A stretch of 20,811 nt of DNA from CAZHJG01 sp964533425 (GCA_964533425.1 CAZHJG010000018.1:1-20811), one strand, 5' to 3'; counted from the first letter of the stretch, positions 1 through 7,510 are shown. Notes: generated from the letters alone by a model not told the origin. A program made the numbers and translations.

Positions 1-1082
1 ACAAGGCCGGTGGCCCCAACTTTTTACACCGGATTAAGACCAAGGACAAGGTGCTCTTCAGCCGGCAGCTGTCGACGCTTATTAATGCTGGCCTGCCACT
101 GGTGCAGAGCTTGCGGCAGGTAGCTGAGCAGACCACCAACAAATCACTTAAGATTATTATTAACGGAGTTATTTCCGACGTGGAAGCCGGTACGGCCTTC
201 AGTGTGGCGCTGGAGCGTCATCCAACTGTCTTTAACCGCGTTTACATCAGCCTGGTAGCGGCTGGCGAGGCCTCAGGTACGCTCGACAAAGCCTTGGAAC
301 GCCTGGCTGACCAGCAGGAAAAAGACGCCGACATCGTCAGTAAAGTCCGCGGCGCCATGGTCTATCCGCTTATAGTGCTGCTCGTCATGGGTGCTGTGGT
401 GACCTTCATGCTGGTTAAAGTACTCCCTCAAGTGCAGTCCATCTATGCCGGCCTCAAGGGCGTGAGCTTGCCATTGGTGACGCGCGTTCTGTTGGCGGTA
501 TCGCACTTTATAATTCACTTCTGGTGGGTGGTGCTTATAGCCTTAGCCCTGATGATCTTCTTTGGCTCGCGTTGGGCCCGTACGCTTGGTGGCCGTTCAG
601 TGGTCGATGCGTTCAAAATGAAAAGCTGGCCGATCGGTTCACTCTTCATGAAAATGTATATGGCTCGCTTCGCCCGCACCGGCACGACGCTGGTCGCCAG
701 TGGTGTGCCACTCATTCAAGTACTAGAAATTACGGCCGACGCCGTCGATAACGTCCACATCGCCGGTTCGCTGCACCGGGCAATCGAGAAGGTAAAAGGC
801 GGTAAGGCGTTATCTGAGGCTATCGGTAAAGATCCGAATTTCCTGGAACTGGTACCGAACATGCTGCGCATTGGAGAGCAATCAGGTTCTATGGAAACTA
901 TGCTTGCCAAAGTGGCCGACTACTATGAGAAAGAGGTCGACAACGAGATCAAGACCATCAGTACCATTATCGAGCCGGTCATGATGGTTATTATGGGTAT
1001 TGTGGCCATTACCATCGTGGCGGCCATTCTCTTGCCGATTTACGGCTTGGTCAATCAATCGGGCTTCACGCAGAGCGTCTAG
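1..1082 (+). CDS. pilC: Type IV pilus inner-membrane platform protein PilC (GspF family), 5' end outside window
   Basis: PilC/GspF proteins form the inner-membrane platform that couples the assembly ATPase to pilin polymerisation. The reading frame is open to the window edge (first whole codon at position 3), and the family normally has about 50 more residues before the conserved FSRQLSTLINAGLPLVQSL stretch, so the GTG at 51 is probably not the start. Both T2SF repeats are visible: the first runs from the FSRQL motif to a long hydrophobic segment (YPLIVLLVMGAVVTFMLVKV), the second starts at MARFARTGTTLVASGVPLIQ and ends in a C-terminal membrane helix (EPVMMVIMGIVAITIVAAIL). The Gly-Glu-x-Ser-Gly signature typical of each repeat is present (AAGEASGTL and RIGEQSGSM). 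The pilin gene follows after 18 bases, so the two are probably co-transcribed. Confidence 0.95.
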   Translation, partial: KAGGPNFLHRIKTKDKVLFSRQLSTLINAGLPLVQSLRQVAEQTTNKSLKIIINGVISDVEAGTAFSVALERHPTVFNRVYISLVAAGEASGTLDKALERLADQQEKDADIVSKVRGAMVYPLIVLLVMGAVVTFMLVKVLPQVQSIYAGLKGVSLPLVTRVLLAVSHFIIHFWWVVLIALALMIFFGSRWARTLGGRSVVDAFKMKSWPIGSLFMKMYMARFARTGTTLVASGVPLIQVLEITADAVDNVHIAGSLHRAIEKVKGGKALSEAIGKDPNFLELVPNMLRIGEQSGSMETMLAKVADYYEKEVDNEIKTISTIIEPVMMVIMGIVAITIVAAILLPIYGLVNQSGFTQSV

Positions 1083-1100
1083 GAGGGCCAGGGAAAACCC

Positions 1101-1604
1101 ATGGCTGCAAAGCAAAAACTTCCAAAAGCAGCAGGCTTCACCATTATCGAAGTACTGATTGTGTTGGCTATCGCAGGCATCATTTTGCTGATAGTTTTTG
1201 AGGCCGTACCGGTACTCGAGCGCAATGCTCGTAACAGCCAGCGTAAGCAAGACGTCTCAGCCATTCTGCAGGCCGTGTCACATTGGGAGCTCAATAACTC
1301 TGGGGATATTCCAGGCACCAGTGATAACTTCCTGCAATTCACTAATTTATCTTTTTATGACCCAACGCAAATAACGATTCACCCCCAAGTTACCACTGGC
1401 GGGATTGGTCAGGAAGCAGATCAACCGCCGCTGAGTGGGGCAGCTGCCGCTGATCATGTCGATATTTATAATTATGAAAAGTGCAGTTCTACTACCATCG
1501 GAGCAGCCGTTATTGACGGTGCTGGCTACAATGACATTGTGGCGCTGTACGCTTTGGAGTCGGGAAATAGCGCGCAGCCCTCGCCGCAATGCCTGCAGCT
1601 GTAG
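1101..1604 (+). CDS. Type IV major-type prepilin (first of two tandem paralogs)
   Basis: This is a 167-aa prepilin. The leader has 12 residues ending in Gly12, then Phe13, and Glu17 sits at mature position +5, the classic PilD cleavage and assembly signature (GFTIIEV). It is followed by a hydrophobic helix (about residues 13-35) and a globular C-terminal domain with two cysteines (in YEKCSS and SPQCLQL) that could form the terminal disulfide loop. AGGAGG at 1081-1086 directly after the pilC stop supports the ATG at 1101, although the spacing of about 14 bases is long. The first ~45 residues closely resemble those of the next gene, and both end with a similar (A/V)LYA(L/V)ESG motif before a Cys, so the pair looks like a tandem duplication with diverged surfaces. 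Confidence 0.92.
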   Translation: MAAKQKLPKAAGFTIIEVLIVLAIAGIILLIVFEAVPVLERNARNSQRKQDVSAILQAVSHWELNNSGDIPGTSDNFLQFTNLSFYDPTQITIHPQVTTGGIGQEADQPPLSGAAAADHVDIYNYEKCSSTTIGAAVIDGAGYNDIVALYALESGNSAQPSPQCLQL

Positions 1605-1625
1605 ACTACAAGCAGCCAAACGCTG

Positions 1626-1655
1626 TTGGCGAACTGTGGAAAACTTCGGTAAAAT
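1626..1655 (+). promoter_or_regulatory. Promoter of the second pilin gene
   Basis: TTGGCG (1626-1631) and TAAAAT (1650-1655) are separated by 18 bases, a good sigma-70-type arrangement in the 129-base gap between the two pilin genes. The predicted start near 1662 gives a ~70-base leader with AAAGGGGG (1717-1724) placed 8 bases before the ATG. Confidence 0.5.
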
Positions 1656-1732
1656 GATTTGCTTTTTATTGGACGTACCTCTATTATCAAACCATAAGCA
1701 CTAAAACATAAGCCGCAAAGGGGGCATTTGCA

Positions 1733-2203
1733 ATGCTTAAGTCACTAAAGAAAAATGAAAGCAAAGGCTTCACCATCATCGAAGTGATGATTGTGTTGGC
1801 CATCGCTGGTCTTATTCTATTAATCGTCTTCTTGGCTGTGCCAGCCTTGCAGCGTAACTCGCGTAACACGCAGCGAAAGACTGACGTTGGTCGTATTGGC
1901 AGCGCCGCTACCTCGATTGTCAGTAATAGCAATGGTCTTATGACCGGGCTGAATCGTGCCGCTGTGGTGCAAGAAGTGGGAACACTGAGTTATTACGATT
2001 TCTCAGTAGCCGGTAACCTGGTTGTTCCAGCGCCATTAGGTGTTGGTGGGGTTGTCAACAATCCTAACAGCAAAGATGTCGTGGAAGTTGTACCTAACGG
2101 TGCCTGTAACGGCACTAATGCCAAGTATGCCGCACGTCAAATCGCCGTGCTGTACGCTGTAGAAAGTGGTGCCAGCACTACTCCTGTCTGCACCGATCAA
2201 TAG
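1733..2203 (+). CDS. Type IV major-type prepilin (second paralog), likely an independently expressed major pilin
   Basis: This is a 156-aa prepilin with a 12-residue leader (Gly12|Phe13), Glu17 at +5 and an N-terminal helix nearly identical in pattern to the preceding pilin (IVLAIAGLILLIVFLAVPAL). Two cysteines (NGACNG and the near-terminal TPVCTDQ) could close a D-region loop as in other pilins. Its surroundings distinguish it: its own promoter, a long leader with a strong G-rich ribosome site (AAAGGGGG), and an intrinsic terminator right after the stop. A single-gene high-expression unit is what one expects of the main structural subunit, so I infer that this gene rather than its neighbour supplies most of the fibre. 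Confidence 0.92.
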   Translation: MLKSLKKNESKGFTIIEVMIVLAIAGLILLIVFLAVPALQRNSRNTQRKTDVGRIGSAATSIVSNSNGLMTGLNRAAVVQEVGTLSYYDFSVAGNLVVPAPLGVGGVVNNPNSKDVVEVVPNGACNGTNAKYAARQIAVLYAVESGASTTPVCTDQ

Positions 2204-2222
2204 ACGGCTAGAACAGCTATTA

Positions 2223-2255
2223 AAAACAGACCTCATAGCGGGGTCTGTTTTCTTT
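2223..2255 (+). terminator. Rho-independent terminator after the second pilin
   Basis: A perfect 10-bp stem (AAAACAGACC at 2223-2232, GGTCTGTTTT at 2242-2251) closes a 9-base loop and runs into CTTT. It separates the major-type pilin from the prepilin peptidase gene. Confidence 0.85.
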
Positions 2256-2274
2256 ATATGCTACTATGGTGCTT

Positions 2275-3228
2275 ATGATTATCGCGATACTGATCGTGGT
2301 GGGGTTAGTGCTTGGCAGCTTTGTCAATGCGCTGGTATGGCGGCTGCGGCAGCAGGAACTGGCTGAAAGCCAAAAGTCCAAAGCCAAAAGTCCAAAGCCT
2401 AAGGCGGATAAAGGGCGACTGCAGCGGCTTTCAGCTTTCAGCTTTCGACCTTCGACTAAAAACCGCTACTCAATCCTAGCAGGTCGATCTATGTGTCCCA
2501 ATTGCAAACACGAGCTGGCCGCTAAAGACCTCATACCAGTCCTCAGCTGGCTCAGCCTAAGGGGCAAGTGCCGCTACTGCCAGAAACCCATTTCTGTGCA
2601 GTATCCACTAGTCGAACTGGGAACGGCGGCAGTTTTTGCAGCTTCGTACTGGTTTTGGCCCTCAGCTTTGGTGCGAGGCACGATACATTGCCCAATGCCA
2701 ACGTTATTTCATGGCGCCACTCTAGGCAGCAACGTATTGTTCGTCTTATGGCTAGTGCTGCTTACCGGCTTTATGGCTTTGGTAGTCTACGATCTGCGCT
2801 GGTATCTGTTGCCAGACCGCATTGTTTATCCCTTAGGCGCGGTTGCAGGCCTCTTTGCCTTACTTACGGCAGCAGTTAACGACCGACCCCTTACGACATT
2901 ACTCAATGCTGCTTTGGCGATAGTCATTGGCGGCGGCATTTTCTATCTGTTATTCCAGCTATCCAATGGTAAGTGGATCGGTGGGGGTGACGTCAAGCTG
3001 GGGTGGCTGCTCGGAGCGGTGGTGGGCACGCCAGCTAAGGCCTTGCTGTTCATCTTTATTGCCTCACTCCTCGGCAGCTTCGTCAGCGTACCGCTGCTTA
3101 TGTCTAAACGGCTCAAAAGAAGCAGTATTGTGCCCTTTGGGCCCTTCCTGATCATCGGTGCCGTTCTGACGGTGTTATTTGGTACCGACATCCTACATTG
3201 GTACCGCCAAACATTTATAAATTTCTAA
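2275..3228 (+). CDS. pilD: Type IV prepilin peptidase (leader peptidase / N-methyltransferase)
   Basis: This inner-membrane aspartic protease cleaves prepilin leaders after the conserved Gly. From ATG 2275 (317 aa) it shows an N-terminal helix with GSFVNALVWRL, a zinc-binding tetrad (Cys74, Cys77, Cys99, Cys102: CPNC...CRYC), the first catalytic Asp at 173 (YDLRWYLLPD) and the second in GGGD at 239, plus several membrane helices. The substrates are the six prepilins around it. I chose 2275 over the ATG at 2266 because an extended -10-like box (TGC TACTAT, 2259-2267) overlaps 2266 and ends 7 bases before 2275, and no ribosome site is present. Oddity: about 40 residues (26-65) lie between WRLRQ and the zinc motif, roughly twice the usual spacing, and this part is Lys/Ser/Ala-rich and encoded by repetitive DNA. 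It is otherwise intact and probably active. Confidence 0.92.
   Translation: MIIAILIVVGLVLGSFVNALVWRLRQQELAESQKSKAKSPKPKADKGRLQRLSAFSFRPSTKNRYSILAGRSMCPNCKHELAAKDLIPVLSWLSLRGKCRYCQKPISVQYPLVELGTAAVFAASYWFWPSALVRGTIHCPMPTLFHGATLGSNVLFVLWLVLLTGFMALVVYDLRWYLLPDRIVYPLGAVAGLFALLTAAVNDRPLTTLLNAALAIVIGGGIFYLLFQLSNGKWIGGGDVKLGWLLGAVVGTPAKALLFIFIASLLGSFVSVPLLMSKRLKRSSIVPFGPFLIIGAVLTVLFGTDILHWYRQTFINF
2362..2435. repeat. Imperfect inverted/tandem repeat element inside pilD
   Basis: A 14-base unit (CAAAAGTCCAAAGC) is repeated exactly in tandem at 2371-2384 and 2385-2398. GCTGAAAGCC (2362-2371) has a perfect inverted partner GGCTTTCAGC (2426-2435), and TTTCAGC/TTTCGAC-type words follow. The block encodes the unusual linker of the peptidase and shares the 13-mer AAAGTCCAAAGCC with the hairpin element near 7530. 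Confidence 0.7.
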
Positions 3229-3252
3229 TCTGGTGCTTCTCTATAACGCTTG

Positions 3253-3261
3253 TGCTATAAT
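3253..3261 (+). promoter_or_regulatory. Extended -10 promoter of the minor pilin operon
   Basis: TGC TATAAT (3253-3261) is a consensus extended -10 box in the gap after pilD. No convincing -35 is visible. The predicted start near 3268 lies just upstream of an AAGGAG ribosome site (3272-3277) and the 16-codon leader ORF. Confidence 0.65.
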
Positions 3262-3283
3262 ACGACACATTAAGGAGCATTAT

Positions 3284-3334
3284 ATGCTGGAGCCGCGTGA
3301 GCTGTCCTTAAGCCTGAAGCGAACACGGTGTTAA
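3284..3334 (+). CDS. Possible 16-aa leader peptide upstream of the minor pilin operon
   Basis: An ATG at 3284 sits 6 bases after a perfect AAGGAG (3272-3277) and opens a 16-codon frame (MLEPRELSLSLKRTRC) ending at TAA 3332-3334. It is in the same frame as the minor pilin that begins 18 bases later without any ribosome site of its own. It could be a leader peptide that couples translation to the pilin by reinitiation, or the original N-terminus of the pilin cut by a nonsense codon. Real expression is not shown by the sequence alone. Confidence 0.4.
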   Translation: MLEPRELSLSLKRTRC

Positions 3335-3352
3335 GCAATATATAAAGCCATT

Positions 3353-4162
3353 ATGTTGGGTGGCAGAAAAACACAAAAATCACTGGGTTATACCATTATT
3401 GAGGTTATGATCGTATTGGCTGTGTCCGGTGTCATGTTCGTGATTGCGGCCACGTTTATCAATGGTAAACAGCAACGGACGGCCTTTACGACCGGTATCA
3501 ACGAGACTGCTTCTGAAATCCAGGATGTTATTGAGCAGGTGATTGATGGCCGGTATAGCGATGTACCACTAACCTGTACGTACAACACTGGCGGCGATCC
3601 CATTATTTCTGCGGGCAGCGCCACTGGGCAAGGCACTAACTCGTCGTGCGTCTTCCTGGGCAAGCTCGTCCGAATTCCCGCGGATAGCAGTAACCTGAAC
3701 AGTTATCGGGTGCTATCCTTGGCGAGCGGCCGGCTGACTGGCAGTACCGCCAATGGCAATCCGGACGATGGCAATCCGGCGGTCATTGCTCCAAACCCGA
3801 ACCTGACGCCCACCCTGGATATCCCTGATCAGCTCAATGTCGTAAACAGTACTGTCACCGCCTACGACCTTGGTCACGGCGCCCATCTCACGACAGCCTT
3901 TGGCTTTGTGCAGAGCCAAGGTGTTTCCAACGGCAGCAACGAGTTTCTGTCCGGTGCGCAGACGATTAACTTGGTCTATGTTCCGAATATCTTTACCACC
4001 AGTGTCGACAGCGACGTAAATCATAAATTGCAGCCTGCCAGCTCTGTCGCCATCTGTCTGACCAATGGCCTCGAAACGGCTGAAATAGCCATTGGCACCG
4101 GCAACGACAGCCAGCTTTCAGTAAATGTGCAACGACTTACGCCGGGGACGCCATGTCCGTAG
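3353..4162 (+). CDS. Minor prepilin-like protein (first of four overlapping genes)
   Basis: This 269-aa protein has a prepilin leader of 12 residues ending in Gly12, Tyr13 at +1 and Glu17 at +5 (GYTIIEVMIVLAVSG), one N-terminal membrane helix and a long extracytoplasmic domain. Its length and first position in a run of minor pilins suggest a GspH/FimT-like pseudopilin that helps to initiate pilus assembly; this assignment is by position and size, not by a domain I can identify. The ATG at 3353 has no recognisable ribosome site, while the upstream 16-codon ORF does, so expression may depend on translation of that ORF. A short direct repeat in the DNA near 3762-3780 encodes NGNPDDGNP. The next gene overlaps it by 10 bases. 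Confidence 0.85.
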   Translation: MLGGRKTQKSLGYTIIEVMIVLAVSGVMFVIAATFINGKQQRTAFTTGINETASEIQDVIEQVIDGRYSDVPLTCTYNTGGDPIISAGSATGQGTNSSCVFLGKLVRIPADSSNLNSYRVLSLASGRLTGSTANGNPDDGNPAVIAPNPNLTPTLDIPDQLNVVNSTVTAYDLGHGAHLTTAFGFVQSQGVSNGSNEFLSGAQTINLVYVPNIFTTSVDSDVNHKLQPASSVAICLTNGLETAEIAIGTGNDSQLSVNVQRLTPGTPCP

Positions 4163-4632
4163 AAGCTCTCACTTGGCGTTCAAGCAGCGGCGACACCATT
4201 GTGGAGGTTTTGATTGTGTTAGCTGTGCTGGGGTTAGCCATTGGCATAGCCTATGCTACCGCTAATCGCAGCCTGATCAATAGCCGTCAGGCGCAAGAAA
4301 ATTCCATAGCCACCACCTTTGTGCAAGGCCAGATGGAAGGCTTACGAGTTTTATCGCCATCCGCCACCAGTGGCATTTACACCGGCACGGTTTTTTGTCT
4401 GCAATTAAACAGTGGTAACTACAGTGTTTCCCCCTCAGCCTGCCGCCTGCCGTTTGATCCCGCCTCTTCGCTTAATGTGTACTATTGCGGCGGCCAGGCA
4501 ACTGGTTTTGCCGGCGGCATTTGCGCCGGTCTTACTGATGATACCTTTGTAACCCAGGCACAGTGGACTGACGCCGCGGGCCAGGGAACGGATAGCGTAA
4601 CACAAGTGTATAGGGTGCACGTACGACCATGA
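4153..4632 (+). CDS. Minor prepilin with Asp at mature position +1
   Basis: This is a 159-aa prepilin whose start overlaps the previous gene by 10 bases. The leader ends at Gly13, followed by DTIVEVLIVLAVLGLAIGIAYA: Glu is at +5 as expected, but +1 is Asp14 instead of the usual Phe/Met/Tyr. The helix is otherwise a normal pilin N-terminus, and four cysteines in the C-terminal half (FCLQL, SACRL, YYCGG, GGICA) suggest disulfides. By order it corresponds to a PilV/GspI-like minor pilin (inference). The stop TGA is nested in ATGA with the next start, which implies coupled translation. Confidence 0.85.
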   Translation: MSVEALTWRSSSGDTIVEVLIVLAVLGLAIGIAYATANRSLINSRQAQENSIATTFVQGQMEGLRVLSPSATSGIYTGTVFCLQLNSGNYSVSPSACRLPFDPASSLNVYYCGGQATGFAGGICAGLTDDTFVTQAQWTDAAGQGTDSVTQVYRVHVRP

Positions 4633-5321
4633 AGTATCAATCAAGAACTACTACTAAAGAACAAGCTAAAGAACAAGGTTTCACCATCGTTGAGCTAATG
4701 ATTGCCACGACTATTCTGTCGGTCATCCTGGTGATGGTTACCGTTGTCATGACCGGCATCGGCAATCTGTATTACAAGGGCGTTAACCAAGCCCGGGTAC
4801 AGGACGACGCCCGCACCATTACCGACGACATTAGCGAGCACCTACAACTCGGCGGCACGGTGCAAGTCGCACCAAACAGCGTTATTGACCCCAACCTCAC
4901 TCAGGGTGGTGTTACCGTAAATGCCCTCTGCATCGACAACACCCGCTATACTTATGTAACAAATGTGCAAATAGGTCATGCGGCTTCAGTTAGCGGTGCC
5001 GTTTTTGACCATGTTTTATGGCGTGATACCCTTGTGACCGGCAGCCCTTGCTATCGTGCCCTCCTGACCAGCGCGGATCCAACCGCTGGGACTGGGGGCA
5101 AAGCGAACACGGGCAGCGAGCTAATTGCTCCGCTTTCACGACTGACAATCCTCAATTCCTCGACAACTTCACCGTATTCACTGAATGTTGGAGTAGCTTT
5201 CGGCGACCCAACAATTACCTCAGGCAGTGGCTTGGGCACCACCTGTAATAATGGACCCGGTGATCAATTTTGCGCAGTAGCCAGCCTGTCTACTGCGGTA
5301 GCTAAACGGGATAATCAGTAG
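4629..5321 (+). CDS. Minor prepilin, PilW/GspJ-like by position
   Basis: This is a 230-aa prepilin with a 17-residue leader (Gly17|Phe18, Glu22 at +5; GFTIVELMIATTILSV) and a single N-terminal helix. After the helix, the segment QDDARTITDDISEHLQLGG resembles the region that follows the helix in GspJ/PilW minor pilins, which supports that role in the tip complex. It starts in ATGA overlap with the previous stop. The C-terminal part has several cysteines (ALCID, SPCYR, TTCNN, QFCAV). The next gene begins 4 bases after its TAG. Confidence 0.85.
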   Translation: MKYQSRTTTKEQAKEQGFTIVELMIATTILSVILVMVTVVMTGIGNLYYKGVNQARVQDDARTITDDISEHLQLGGTVQVAPNSVIDPNLTQGGVTVNALCIDNTRYTYVTNVQIGHAASVSGAVFDHVLWRDTLVTGSPCYRALLTSADPTAGTGGKANTGSELIAPLSRLTILNSSTTSPYSLNVGVAFGDPTITSGSGLGTTCNNGPGDQFCAVASLSTAVAKRDNQ

Positions 5322-5325
5322 TACA

Positions 5326-6543
5326 ATGATTATGCTTATGCGTAAAACACCGAAACAGGGTAGTCAAGAAGCAGGCTTTGCCTCCATTGTGGTGGCGCTT
5401 ATCTTAATTATTGTGTTGGCCTTGCTTAGTGTGGCGTTTGCTCAGTTATCGCGGCGCGAGCAGCAGAGCGCACTCGATAAACAATTGGCAAACCAAGCAT
5501 TTTACGCAGCGGAAAGCGGTATAAATGACGCGGCCCAAGGTATTCAAATCGGCATTAATTCACCTGGCGACCCCAAAGCGATAACCAGCGCGACGCTAGC
5601 TAGTAACAGCGTTAACCCTAACAACTGCCTCACTTCTGCGCAGCTAACTAATCTTGGGCTGAACCAAGACCTTGACCCGACACACGGCGTTGAGTACACC
5701 TGCATGTTGCTTAATCTGACCCCACCGACGCTAACCTATGGCTTAAATCCTGGCAGCTCACGCAGCGCCACTTTTACGCCGTCACCAGCGCCTCCGGCCG
5801 GCAGCACCTTTTCTTTGACCGTGCAGTGGGGTAGCGGCGATGCCACGCCACAAACCCATTTCTTTAATACTGCCGCCGCCAGCAAGTTTCCTACTTCGGC
5901 TGCTTGGAATACTCCACCAAATGCCAGTCCGCCGGTGCTCGAGTTCAGCCTAACGCCAATAACCTCAAACGGCAGCATTGATCGCAATTCGCTCATGAAG
6001 GGCACATTCACCAGTTACATGTATCCTTCTATATCAAACCAGGCTTGCCCGCCCGGAGTTACGGCTCCCGGCGGCGGTACCACCTCGTGCGTCACATATC
6101 CTGGTAATCCGGTCGCTATTGGCGCCCAAGCCCCCATCATCGATGGCGCCTGTAGCCTTGCCAATCGACCGCAGCCCTGCAGCGTAACACTTACTGGCAT
6201 TCCTTATAACGCTGGCGATTCCTATCTGATACACTTCCTGGATTTCTATGATACTGCCTCTATTACAGTTGATGGCAATGCCACCGGCGGATCACTGAGT
6301 TTCGCCAATGCCCAAGATGTAATCGATGTTACAGGCAAAGCGCGTAACGTCCTTAAGCGCATTCATGTAACGCTCACACCAACCCCACCCAACCAGTCCC
6401 CAAGTGATGCCATCCAGGCCCAAAATGTTTGTAAGCACTTCCAGACGGCACCAACCTCAGCGTTAAACGCCGCCGGAACCACCTTCCGTGATGCTAACGG
6501 CGCAGTCTCAAGCAGTGGCTCGGTCTGTAAACTCGACGATTAA
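5326..6543 (+). CDS. Large minor prepilin lacking Glu at +5 (PilX/GspK-like)
   Basis: This 405-aa protein is the last and largest of the minor pilin run. A 17-residue leader ends at Gly17, followed by FASIVVALILIIVLALLSVAFAQ, so the residue at +5 is Val22, not Glu. Loss of Glu5 is a known feature of the tip subunit GspK of type II secretion, and the following motif (ANQAFYAAESGINDA) is the one found after the helix in PilX/GspK-type proteins. I therefore infer that it caps the pilus tip. The long Pro/Ser/Thr-rich domain may carry adhesion function. Three in-frame ATGs (5326, 5332, 5338) are possible starts and none has a clear ribosome site. It converges with the recombinase gene 15 bases downstream; no terminator is evident between them. 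Confidence 0.85.
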   Translation: MIMLMRKTPKQGSQEAGFASIVVALILIIVLALLSVAFAQLSRREQQSALDKQLANQAFYAAESGINDAAQGIQIGINSPGDPKAITSATLASNSVNPNNCLTSAQLTNLGLNQDLDPTHGVEYTCMLLNLTPPTLTYGLNPGSSRSATFTPSPAPPAGSTFSLTVQWGSGDATPQTHFFNTAAASKFPTSAAWNTPPNASPPVLEFSLTPITSNGSIDRNSLMKGTFTSYMYPSISNQACPPGVTAPGGGTTSCVTYPGNPVAIGAQAPIIDGACSLANRPQPCSVTLTGIPYNAGDSYLIHFLDFYDTASITVDGNATGGSLSFANAQDVIDVTGKARNVLKRIHVTLTPTPPNQSPSDAIQAQNVCKHFQTAPTSALNAAGTTFRDANGAVSSSGSVCKLDD

Positions 6544-6558
6544 CGGTGCAAATAGTCG

Positions 6559-7473
6559 CTACTCGACGTGCCGGTGGAACTTTTCGTGCACAGCTCGTAA
6601 GTGCGGGTCGGTAACGTGCGTATAAATCTGAGTTGTCGAAATATTGCTATGACCAAGCAAGGCCTGCACAGAACGTAAATCGGCGCCGTTCATCAGTAAA
6701 TCAGTAGCAAATGAGTGCCTTAGGGTGTGTGGACTAACATGCTTGGTAATACCAGCCAGTAGAGCATAGCGGGCCACCAGCCGCTGGACGCTGCGTACTG
6801 TCAGGCGATGAAAATTACCGGATAAATCAACCTGTTTACTGCCACTATAGCGGATAAACAGGGGCTTAGCCGTATCCTTACGCGCCTCAAGATAGCGCTC
6901 AATCCAAGCAGCGGCTTCCGGGCTGATAAAAATTGGCCGGTCCTTCTGGCCTTTGCCTCTGACCATGAACTCACGCCGTTTCAGGTTAATGTGGTCTTTA
7001 TCGAGGCCGACTAGTTCACTTACGCGGAGCCCGGAGCTGAACAGTAACTCCAGAATCGCCCGGTCGCGCATACCACCCAGTGTCGTTAAATCAGGCTGGT
7101 CGAAGAGGCGTTCCACCTCTTCTTCGCTCAAAAACGTTACTTGTTTGCGCCGTGTTCTGGCTAGTTCAATCTTGTCCGCCGTGAGAGCTGGAATATTTCG
7201 TTTCGCGCAGTATTTAAGAAAGCTGCGCAGGGCAATCAAGTGATAATTCTGAGTGGTTTTGCCTAGCTCATCAGAGGTGTTCGTGCCCAATCGGTTGAGC
7301 CAAAGCCGCCACTTGCGAATGAGCTCGGTATCAATATCGCTAACTTTGATATCACCAGCAAAATCGATCAACCTGGTCAGGTAGTGGTCGTAATTCTGGA
7401 TGGTTTTCTGGGATCGGTTTTGCTCGATCTCTAGGTACTCCAGAAAGTCGGTCTTGGCTTTAGAGAATAGCAT
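6559..7473 (-). CDS. XerC/XerD-family tyrosine recombinase
   Basis: This 304-aa site-specific recombinase of normal Xer length probably resolves chromosome dimers. The N-terminal SAM-like DNA-binding domain (residues ~1-90, KTDFLEYLEIEQNRSQKTIQNY) is followed by the catalytic domain with the full set: Arg150 (SGLRVSEL), Lys174 (RGKGQKDRP), His249 and Arg252 (HTLRHSFATDLL), His275 (LLGHSNISTTQIYTHV) and Tyr284. I use ATG 7473 rather than 7491 because TACAAT on the minus strand (7485-7480) ends exactly 6 bases before 7473, a leaderless arrangement repeated at other genes here, and because MLFSKAKTDF is a natural Xer N-terminus. No other recombinase or obvious dif-like site is in the window. Confidence 0.92.
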   Translation of the reverse strand: MLFSKAKTDFLEYLEIEQNRSQKTIQNYDHYLTRLIDFAGDIKVSDIDTELIRKWRLWLNRLGTNTSDELGKTTQNYHLIALRSFLKYCAKRNIPALTADKIELARTRRKQVTFLSEEEVERLFDQPDLTTLGGMRDRAILELLFSSGLRVSELVGLDKDHINLKRREFMVRGKGQKDRPIFISPEAAAWIERYLEARKDTAKPLFIRYSGSKQVDLSGNFHRLTVRSVQRLVARYALLAGITKHVSPHTLRHSFATDLLMNGADLRSVQALLGHSNISTTQIYTHVTDPHLRAVHEKFHRHVE

Positions 7474-7479
7474 AAGTAT

Positions 7480-7485
7480 ATTGTA
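7480..7485 (-). promoter_or_regulatory. -10 box of the Xer gene, leaderless spacing
   Basis: TACAAT on the minus strand is followed by 6 bases and then ATG 7473, so the predicted transcript starts at the A of the start codon. No ribosome site lies upstream of the ATG. A TTGAGA lies 19 bases upstream of the box. Confidence 0.55.
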
Positions 7486-7510
7486 CGACAAGTGTAGTCT
7501 GAAGTCTCAA

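Noticed and set aside
51..1082. GTG 51 as the true start of pilC
   Set aside because: The frame is open to the window edge and the family needs an additional N-terminal part, so the gene is treated as partial.
5322..5327. TACAAT before the last minor pilin as an internal promoter
   Set aside because: The spacing to its three ATGs does not match the leaderless pattern and the gene is in a tightly packed operon.
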